Under the pieces are notes generated by a model that was not told where the DNA came from, searched no databases, and saw nothing but the letters and a program-made list of their open reading frames with translations. A stretch of DNA of 20,776 nt, from positions 1 to 20,776 of the IMG/VR virus record IMGVR_UViG_3300046010_002740; one strand, given 5' to 3'. This document shows positions 15,492-20,776 of this stretch, piece by piece. The translations under genes and the position numbers were made by a program. Source of the DNA: a virus. Numbering within the stretch: the stretch's first letter is position 1; every line of letters starts with the position of its first letter.

Positions 15492-16429
15492 AGTAAATCA
15501 AGTATTAATTCTTTTGTCTTTTCAGGGCCAAAGATTGCACAATAATCTGTTGGATCTTTTACACCTGTAAGTAACGGTATTTGAATATGCTCAAAAGGAT
15601 ACAAATGCTCACTAGTTTTACCATCATTGTCAAATAATGTAACTACACGTTTGTACCTCTTCTTTACGTACTCTAGTAACTGTGGATTTGGTATATGATT
15701 TTCACCCCTTGGTGCAATACTTTCAAACCCTAAACTTCTCAAATGGATGACATCTTTCATAGCTTTTGTAATAATCAGTAAGTCATAACTTTCTAATTGT
15801 TGAAAACCAGGTATACAAGAGTCTGTCCAGTTGTTTGTAAAGTATTTAGGAGATGGACAGTATAGTTGGTACTTGTCGTAAATTCTGTAAGCATACATTT
15901 TTCTTGGAAAGTATGGGTCTACTTGGTCGTCATAAAGATAATAGTAATCTACAGCAGTTGTATTGTACTTTGCTAATAAATCAGCATTGACATTATACTG
16001 TTGCCAGTAGTCTAAATCTTCTTTAGACCAGTTTTTACTTTTAACTCTAATATTAGCAACTGGTTTTATTTTTGGTACTTTTTGAATGTGCTTAGCTAGT
16101 TCAAAGTTTCCTTCTACTAGTTGAAAGTCACAAGCAACTTTAACCATTGCTTCAAGTCTAGTTTCTAACCCATATAAGTTTTTTATCAAGTCAAATATAT
16201 CTCCATGATTTGGAGCAGGAAGTGCATTGTCTTTCCACAAATATTCGTGTGGAAGATTCCCTCCATAGCTTCTTACAAACATTCCAAATGAAGGTCTTAA
16301 GTCACCTTCTCTTAAAGGAGAAGAGTACTTAGCTTTCACTACGGGTTCAAACCCTAAGTAAAAAGAATAGAGCGAGTACTCATCGACTCGCCCTAAAACT
16401 TCTACTTCTGTTAAATCGGCTAAATCCAT
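15488..16429 (-). CDS. DnaG-type primase with divergent Toprim domain
   Basis: 313 residues. The N-terminus resembles the DnaG entry domain (SPLREGDLRPSFGMF at about 37-51, then HGDIFDLI at 75-82) but without zinc-binding cysteines. The C-terminal half is Toprim-like: LLIITKAMKDVIHLRSLGF (217-235), then VTLFDNDG (263-270, Asp267 and Asp269) and KDPTDY (291-296). The usual EG-x-x-D first motif reads KAMKD, with Lys222 where the catalytic Glu is expected. The helicase gene upstream in the same operon would be its partner in lagging-strand priming. Overlaps the next gene by 4 bases. No helicase domain is fused. Confidence 0.85.
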   Translation of the reverse strand: MDLADLTEVEVLGRVDEYSLYSFYLGFEPVVKAKYSSPLREGDLRPSFGMFVRSYGGNLPHEYLWKDNALPAPNHGDIFDLIKNLYGLETRLEAMVKVACDFQLVEGNFELAKHIQKVPKIKPVANIRVKSKNWSKEDLDYWQQYNVNADLLAKYNTTAVDYYYLYDDQVDPYFPRKMYAYRIYDKYQLYCPSPKYFTNNWTDSCIPGFQQLESYDLLIITKAMKDVIHLRSLGFESIAPRGENHIPNPQLLEYVKKRYKRVVTLFDNDGKTSEHLYPFEHIQIPLLTGVKDPTDYCAIFGPEKTKELILDLL

Positions 16430-16450
16430 TTAGAAGTATTTCTTTTTGTA

Positions 16451-17299
16451 TTAAACAATTGGTGGTGGAGTTGTTGGCGTAGTGTCAACATTAATCCCAA
16501 CCTGAGGCGCACTGCCCATTGCTGTAGTGTTCAAGTTTAATGCCGCAGACAAGTCAACTTGTGGAGCATTACTGTCTCCAAACAAAGAAGCAATTTCAGG
16601 TGTTGTTTGTGAAATAGAATCTGTTCCTCCTACTTCTGCATCACTGTCTAATCCGTTTGTGATCTCATACTTAGTGAATGCCAATTTACTAGCAGCTTTA
16701 GGTACTACCATCATCTCTACAAAAGGATACTCATTAATGAACTTATCTCTAAACGCAGGGAAAGCTTTTGCTTTACTTTGTCTTTTCAATAGTACACGTA
16801 ATGGGAATTCCGCTTTGTTAAAGAATGGCGTTACCATTTCTATAAATTGTCTACCTAAGTTAAGTGTGATGTTAACTAACACTTGCTCGTCTAAAAGACA
16901 AGTCATGTTGTTTCTATCTAACGGTGGCATTCCTTTGAATCTATCAAATTTAACCTCACCAACAGTTAAGTACATTTTAGCCCACATAGCAAACATATTT
17001 TGCATTTCTTGTGTGGCTTTAAATGATTCCTCAACTCTTTGGCTTATTGTTTTAGGTGTGCCATTTGCACCTTTTTCGTCAGGTACTTTTAAAGGCCACA
17101 CTTTAATTGTACGTCCGTTACTAGATGAAGTAATAATCATTCCGTTTGCGTCGCACTTCTCATCAAGAAAAGCTAATTCGTCATTTCCACCTTCAGAAAC
17201 TCCCTCAGCTAGAGTGAAGTCTATAGTGTACTTTCCGTCCTTTTCTACGATTTCAGTTTTACGAAGGATAACACCTTCATTAATTCCTATTTTGATCAT
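16451..17299 (-). CDS. Unrecognised replication-block protein, single-strand DNA-binding protein candidate
   Basis: 282 residues. The N-terminal 80 residues alternate short strands; a central segment (about 135-210) contains NITLNLG, FPLRVLLKRQSKAKAF, YPFVEMMVVPKAASKLAFTKYE, with basic and aromatic residues suited to DNA binding. The last 70 residues are low-complexity, rich in Thr, Ser, Pro, Asn and Ala, and end TTPTTPPPIV, probably disordered. That body-plus-disordered-tail layout fits an SSB, though the end is not acidic. It lies between the ATPase-linked 272-residue gene and the primase. The ATG at 17299 is preceded by two TTTAAA copies and a promoter-like box. Function is inferred from position and composition only. 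Confidence 0.85.
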   Translation of the reverse strand: MIKIGINEGVILRKTEIVEKDGKYTIDFTLAEGVSEGGNDELAFLDEKCDANGMIITSSSNGRTIKVWPLKVPDEKGANGTPKTISQRVEESFKATQEMQNMFAMWAKMYLTVGEVKFDRFKGMPPLDRNNMTCLLDEQVLVNITLNLGRQFIEMVTPFFNKAEFPLRVLLKRQSKAKAFPAFRDKFINEYPFVEMMVVPKAASKLAFTKYEITNGLDSDAEVGGTDSISQTTPEIASLFGDSNAPQVDLSAALNLNTTAMGSAPQVGINVDTTPTTPPPIV

Positions 17300-17364
17300 A
17301 TTTTAAATTTTAAACCCAAAGATAAGCTATCCTCTCAGGAGATAAAAATCAGACTGGCTAAATT
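17300..17364 (-). promoter_or_regulatory. 65-base intergenic region with candidate promoter
   Basis: This is the longest gene-free stretch of the - strand block. On the - strand, 17324 to 17317 reads TATCTTTG (TAnnTTTG type), 17 bases before the ATG at 17299, followed by GGGTTTAAAATTTAAAAT. The match of TA[CT]CTTTGGGG/T-TTAAA with the box at 5456 is the main support. An imperfect hairpin (about 17328-17344, one bulged base) and a T-run lie further upstream. A promoter for the 282-residue gene and everything after it is plausible; no clear -33 TTTG is visible. Confidence 0.4.
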
Positions 17365-18183
17365 TTAGTTAGCACTTGTGTTGTCTTCGTTTGCAGCTAA
17401 GATAGCTGCACCTTCTTCAGAAATTGTAGCATCTACTGTTGGAACATCAGCCAACGTTGTATCTACTGTAGTTTCTGCTTGTTTAGTACTTGCTGAAACT
17501 GGTACAAGAGGGAACAATGATACACTCTCACGACGTACATATTCTAACTTACCTTTATCTTCTCCACGTACAATACGTTTAGGGAACATAAAGATTTTGT
17601 TAGATACTACTTGGTGTAATGGATACGCTTCTACAAATTCCAAATCAATAAATCCTTCTTCGTTTGGTACTGCATTGTATACAGACGCAATTAAAGGAAG
17701 TAAAGATTCTTTACCAAAAGTTGCAGCACCTTGTTCAAGTACTGATAATTTTGGACTACCATCTTCTTCTGTAGTACAAGTAGCAAATAAGTCTACTTTA
17801 CCAGATCTTTTTGGAGAAATAGCAGCTAAGATTAAATCTGGATTGCTACCCCAGTTTTGTTTCTGAGTCCAATCAGCACTGTTCATAATGTCGATACCGT
17901 TTGAAGTATCACCAGGGTATGAAAGTACTTTACGTTTTAATGGCTGTCCAGCATCATCAGTTTGTAATACACCATTTTTAACTACGTCTTCTTGTGTAAC
18001 TGTAGCTTTTACAAATTCTAAGTTATACTTTGAAACTAAAGCTACAGAAGGGTAAATACTACCATCTTTCCACACTCTAATACCCATGAACGAAGGTTCT
18101 GGATTTCTCTGTTTTTTCTCAACTGATTTAGTTGCTTTTGCTGCGATTTCTGTCGCTCCGATGTTCGTTAAAAACTCTAACAT
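17365..18183 (-). CDS. Unrecognised replication-block protein with acidic C-terminal tail
   Basis: 272 residues, no known domain seen. N-terminal Lys-rich helix (AAKATKSVEKKQR, about 14-26), then a beta-rich body (FMGIRVWKDGSIYPSVALVSKY), then a low-complexity tail of about 40 residues rich in Thr, Ala, Asp and Glu that ends NEDNTSAN. An acidic tail after a compact body is a feature of phage and bacterial SSBs, so this is a second SSB candidate. It directly follows the Sak4-like ATPase by 26 bases; Sak4 proteins are known to work with a cognate SSB. TTTAAA lies at 18197-18202 before the ATG at 18183. Function remains open. Confidence 0.85.
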   Translation of the reverse strand: MLEFLTNIGATEIAAKATKSVEKKQRNPEPSFMGIRVWKDGSIYPSVALVSKYNLEFVKATVTQEDVVKNGVLQTDDAGQPLKRKVLSYPGDTSNGIDIMNSADWTQKQNWGSNPDLILAAISPKRSGKVDLFATCTTEEDGSPKLSVLEQGAATFGKESLLPLIASVYNAVPNEEGFIDLEFVEAYPLHQVVSNKIFMFPKRIVRGEDKGKLEYVRRESVSLFPLVPVSASTKQAETTVDTTLADVPTVDATISEEGAAILAANEDNTSAN

Positions 18184-18209
18184 GTTTCTACTGTGTTTTA
18201 AAAATTTAA

Positions 18210-18890
18210 TTAATTTCCGTAATATTCTCTAGCTTTTTGGAATACTACCGCAAGATCATTAGGGATATACAAATCCTCAAACATCTCTTGTGGGCTTTTT
18301 GCTGGAATAGTGATACCATTTATCAATGTTCGATTGGTTACGAAATTGTAAGTAGGTCTACTTTCCTTGTCAAAAGACACTGATGTGTAAAGAGCAATTG
18401 ACACTACAGATTGGGGGCTGTATTGGTCATCTACCATTTTACCAACGGTCTTTATCTTTTTTGCAATCACGACGCTATTAGAAACTTCATTTTCCTCATG
18501 CATCATAATTGCGATGTTTATGTCGTTTCTCATTACTTTCGCTTTTGCCAAGATTGACTGAAATGCTTTAGCAATTTGAGTAAACTTACCATAACCAGTT
18601 TCTTGTACTTTCTCAAAGTACATGTCCGTCATTACAAAATTTGCGTCATCTATGATCACATTTTTGATATGCGGCGCTTTCTCTATTTGATCAAGTACAC
18701 CAAGAATAGTTCCGGAGATTGCACTCTCGTATTTGTTCTTGTTGTCTAAAGAATAAGCAGCACTAGATCCTTTGAAAGGAAGTGGCTTACCCGCACAATT
18801 GATAATGTACGTTTCTTTTGGGTTTAAATTTCTTAAAGAAGTACTTTTACCAGTACCGCTTTCACCTACGATCATAACTACGTTAGCCAT
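18210..18890 (-). CDS. Sak4-like RecA-fold P-loop ATPase
   Basis: 226 residues. Walker A GESGTGKST (9-17) is at the very N-terminus, and Walker B NVIIDDAN (77-84) follows. MMHEENE after a strand is consistent with the sensor region. Length and layout match phage Sak4 proteins, RecA-related single-strand annealing proteins (AAA_24 type in many annotations). It should act in recombination-dependent replication or repair with an SSB and with the exonuclease and resolvase further down the operon. It overlaps the helicase stop by 8 bases. A generic P-loop ATPase of another function is the alternative. Confidence 0.85.
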   Translation of the reverse strand: MANVVMIVGESGTGKSTSLRNLNPKETYIINCAGKPLPFKGSSAAYSLDNKNKYESAISGTILGVLDQIEKAPHIKNVIIDDANFVMTDMYFEKVQETGYGKFTQIAKAFQSILAKAKVMRNDINIAIMMHEENEVSNSVVIAKKIKTVGKMVDDQYSPQSVVSIALYTSVSFDKESRPTYNFVTNRTLINGITIPAKSPQEMFEDLYIPNDLAVVFQKAREYYGN

Positions 18891-20100
18891 TTGTTTTATA
18901 TTGTTTTAATTGTTCATAAATTACAGATAACCTGGCGGCTTCTGCATACCACGGGTACTCACTACCTACTTCTGTTGGAAAGTCGTAAAACACATTGCCA
19001 ATTGGATTCATAAACAGAGGAAAGTCTAGACCCACTGCACCGTCTCTGTTTTTAATTAAGTAATTAAGAAGAAAGAAATCTCCTAAACCACCGTTTAAAA
19101 CAGAACTAGTGTTAATCATTCTGTACTCTGATACATCAAATTGAAAAGGTTTTACTAAGCCAAATACCAAATCAGCATCTCTGAAAGTATACTTACTGTC
19201 GCCAAAATCTAGTCTTGTAGGAGTAATTAAACCTTCTGCGTCTTTACTACCTCTACGAGCTACAGACTCACGTTTAGTACTTAACAAATCAGTACTGAAC
19301 TGTTGTATGAATACTGGAGAAGTCTCAAACAGATTTCTAAGTACAACAGCTTCTTTACTCATTCTGTCTATTGTACCTTTTAGTGTAAGATTAGATTCCT
19401 CGTCAAGCAACGAAAGATGGTCTATTACTAAAAGAGTAATAGGAACTTCCATTGTAGGCGTAAATCCAATTACTTTGCCTTTTCTGTTTTTCTTTTTGTC
19501 AGCTTCCGTAACAGCAGCCCTTTCTATAGTACCATAAGCACTGTAGAAATCTACCATTGTGTTAAAAATAGCAGTTGGATGAGTACTTTTATCAATAATA
19601 GCAATATCTGCTAGCATTAAGTACACAAAGTCATAACCTTCTTTTACCAATTCTAATTGCTCTGGAGTCATCTTAAGACTAGGTATTTTACCTAGCATTA
19701 AATCCATTGGAAGTTCTACATTGTGTTTAATCTTAATGTAAAACGAAACCCATTTAGCAATTTTCTTAGTTCTTGAAACCTCTAGAGAATAATAGAAAAC
19801 TTTAAAAGGTCTGTTTTCTTGCTTAGCTCTAAGCCATCCGCACAGTACGAAATAGAAGTCAGTAAAAGTTGTTTTACCAATGTTAGAATCTGCACCCACT
19901 AAATAATAAGTGGCTTTTTGAATACCGTTAGTAACTGCATCAACCTCAGGCAATCCTGTAAGAAGGCCAGAATTAACACCCAGTAGACCCTGGTGGACTT
20001 GGGATATGAAGTGGTTCTTTGGTAGTGTTTGCCATGTGTCCCAATTCAGGGAGGGCTGAGAGTTTAATTCTACCAAAGGAATTGCGTGATTTCTTGACAT
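18883..20100 (-). CDS. DnaB-type replicative helicase (RecA-fold domain)
   Basis: 405 residues, shorter than full DnaB because the N-terminal primase-interacting domain is missing. Motifs: SGLLTGLPEVDAVTNGI entry (44-60), Walker A VGADSNIGKTTF (68-79), catalytic-type Glu107 in YSLEVSR, Walker B ITLLVIDHLSLL (221-232), and VFIQQFS (263-269) as the DNA-binding/sensor strand. It should unwind the replication fork 5'-3' as a hexamer with the primase encoded downstream. An in-frame TAA seven codons before the ATG at 20100 fixes the start region, so the 128-base overlap with the preceding gene is real unless the sequence has an error. A basic, Asn/Lys-rich insert (DKKKNRKGK) lies near 201-209. Confidence 0.92.
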   Translation of the reverse strand: MSRNHAIPLVELNSQPSLNWDTWQTLPKNHFISQVHQGLLGVNSGLLTGLPEVDAVTNGIQKATYYLVGADSNIGKTTFTDFYFVLCGWLRAKQENRPFKVFYYSLEVSRTKKIAKWVSFYIKIKHNVELPMDLMLGKIPSLKMTPEQLELVKEGYDFVYLMLADIAIIDKSTHPTAIFNTMVDFYSAYGTIERAAVTEADKKKNRKGKVIGFTPTMEVPITLLVIDHLSLLDEESNLTLKGTIDRMSKEAVVLRNLFETSPVFIQQFSTDLLSTKRESVARRGSKDAEGLITPTRLDFGDSKYTFRDADLVFGLVKPFQFDVSEYRMINTSSVLNGGLGDFFLLNYLIKNRDGAVGLDFPLFMNPIGNVFYDFPTEVGSEYPWYAEAARLSVIYEQLKQYKTNG

Positions 20101-20611
20101 TATTTGTTTCGTTGTTTAAGTGTTGCTTAATATTACCTTTTGAATGTTCCAAAAGTAATCTGTCGTAGTCAGTACGCCATTCTCCACTGCTCATGTAGTT
20201 GCCAATAGCTTTCTTCATTCTGACTGTGTTCTTGTAATACAAAGTTACAGTTAATTTTAAAATGTCGTATTGGTAACCTTCAGAAATTGCTTTTTTAAAC
20301 GCTTTCATACCTTCTTCCGAGTACTTGTTAATTGAGTAAGGATCTCCTGATGGGCCAAAGCATCTATCAGGGATATTACATTCAACAATAAAGTTCTGAT
20401 ACCCTCTAGTCCAGTCACCTGCAGTACTTGTTTTTGATAAAACTACTGAAGTTGTCGGTGGTGGAGGCGGAGGAGGTACGTCTGTTTTAAAAGGAACTAT
20501 TGTAGTCACTTGTAATTGTTTGTGAGCTTTGGGTGTAAAGATTGGCTTACCCTTGTGAAAGGTTATAAACTGTTCTTTTACTAACCAGCTCATGATTTCA
20601 TGAAACTCCAT
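19973..20611 (-). CDS. Candidate helicase loader / replication initiation protein with poly-proline linker
   Basis: 212 residues. Residues 1-33 look like one winged-helix half (SWLVKEQFITFHKGKPIFT). A seven-proline run (46-52) forms a linker. Residues 67-165 are a helical domain (YQNFIVECNIPDRCFG, then YYKNTVRMKKAIGNYMSSGEW). The last 42 residues are encoded inside the helicase gene in another frame and are basic and Pro/Ser-rich, likely disordered. Winged helix plus helical domain directly before a DnaB-type helicase recalls DnaD/loader-type proteins, but I do not recognise a named family. TTTAAA lies ten bases before the ATG. Gene is well supported; function is an inference from position. 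Confidence 0.82.
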   Translation of the reverse strand: MEFHEIMSWLVKEQFITFHKGKPIFTPKAHKQLQVTTIVPFKTDVPPPPPPPTTSVVLSKTSTAGDWTRGYQNFIVECNIPDRCFGPSGDPYSINKYSEEGMKAFKKAISEGYQYDILKLTVTLYYKNTVRMKKAIGNYMSSGEWRTDYDRLLLEHSKGNIKQHLNNETNNVKKSRNSFGRIKLSALPELGHMANTTKEPLHIPSPPGSTGC

Positions 20612-20613
20612 TC

Positions 20614-20776
20614 TTATGTATTTAAAGGTTGAATAGGAACTATATACTGTTTGATTCTGCTAGTTTCAAAGTCTGCAATAGCAGTGTTAAACCATCTTTC
20701 TTCAGCAGTGTTTATAGTTACTATGATAATAATTTGAGCTTTGTGATCCATTTTATTATACCTGATACGAACTACC
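20614..20776 (-). CDS. 3' end of an unknown gene cut by the window edge
   Basis: The frame is open from the edge (20776) to a TAA at 20614-20616 and encodes about 53 residues, including IIIIVTINTAEERWF and ending VPIQPLNT. An ATG at 20751 could start a 45-residue protein, but the frame continues upstream without a stop, so a longer gene is equally possible. It ends two bases before the ATG of the next gene (20611), as expected for the first visible member of the operon. No function can be assigned. Confidence 0.5.
   Translation of the reverse strand, partial: VVRIRYNKMDHKAQIIIIVTINTAEERWFNTAIADFETSRIKQYIVPIQPLNT

Noticed and set aside
16527-17306. A 259-codon + strand open frame opposite the 282-residue gene
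   Set aside because: Despite its length it is antisense to a gene that fits the operon, its composition is Ser/Leu/Asn-rich as in reverse-complement reading, and it would interrupt a uniform - strand block.
17328-17373. Short hairpins around TATCCTC/GAGATA and GCTAA/TTAGC as a terminator after the 272-residue gene
   Set aside because: Stems are 5-6 bp with a bulge or overlap the coding end; too weak to call a terminator.
17378-17866. A 162-codon + strand open frame opposite the 272-residue gene
   Set aside because: Antisense shadow of a better-supported gene; no domain or start signal.
19973-20100. Programmed frameshift producing a loader-helicase fusion
   Set aside because: A +1 shift would be needed and I see no slippery sequence; the helicase has its own ATG preceded by an in-frame stop.
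1-20776. Stop-codon reassignment (TAG) as in some crAss-like phages
   Set aside because: TAG ends the giant virion gene and the holin-like gene at sensible positions, and genes are full length under the standard code.
1-20776. tRNA genes, CRISPR arrays, insertion sequences or integration sites
   Set aside because: No gap between genes exceeds about 75 bases, there are no spaced direct repeats, and no transposase or integrase is encoded.

Overview
The window is a 20.8 kb piece of a lytic tailed bacteriophage genome. It is AT-rich (about one third G+C by eye), densely packed, and has no tRNA, rRNA, insertion sequence or CRISPR array that I can see. The host is most likely a member of the Bacteroidota, probably Flavobacteriia-like. 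Three things point that way: A-rich regions before start codons with no clear Shine-Dalgarno sequence, several TAnnTTTG (Bacteroidota -7 type) boxes just upstream of genes, and a replication module of the kind found in Bacteroidota podoviruses and crAss-like phages. I cannot fix the genus or phage family from the sequence alone.

There are two convergent blocks. Bases 1-9426 (+ strand) hold the end of the virion genes and the lysis genes: a >1800-residue, probably ejected virion protein with an HExxH metallopeptidase motif (its 5' end lies outside the window); three small to medium structural genes with cysteine-rich ends, the last being a tail-fibre-like protein; then a lysis cassette of holin-like protein, six-cysteine zinc-ribbon protein, single-gene spanin (lipobox plus C-terminal membrane helix) and GH24 lysozyme. 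A perfect 10-bp stem terminator at 9445-9472 separates the two blocks and can serve both strands.

Bases 9479-20776 (- strand, transcribed right to left) form the replication, recombination and host-takeover block. In transcription order: the tail end of an unknown gene; a candidate helicase loader; a DnaB-type helicase; a Sak4-like RecA-fold ATPase; two unrecognised proteins of 272 and 282 residues, one of which may be the single-strand DNA-binding protein; a DnaG-type primase; an 81-residue protein; an rIIA-like GHKL ATPase; an rIIB-like protein; a PD-(D/E)XK (Hjc-like) nuclease; a FEN-type 5'-3' exonuclease; and an unknown 174-residue protein. Most neighbours overlap or lie within 30 bases, so this is probably one long operon with internal promoters.

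The most interesting non-coding signals are: a 14-bp perfect inverted repeat that buries the start codon at 5483 and carries a candidate promoter in its loop; a second inverted repeat with the same promoter box before the nuclease gene; an exact TTTAAA just upstream of 7 of 12 complete - strand genes; and a roughly threefold excess of the palindrome GTAC. I found no clearly new defence or mobile system. The best leads are the uncharacterised genes inside the replication block and the cysteine-rich tail trio.
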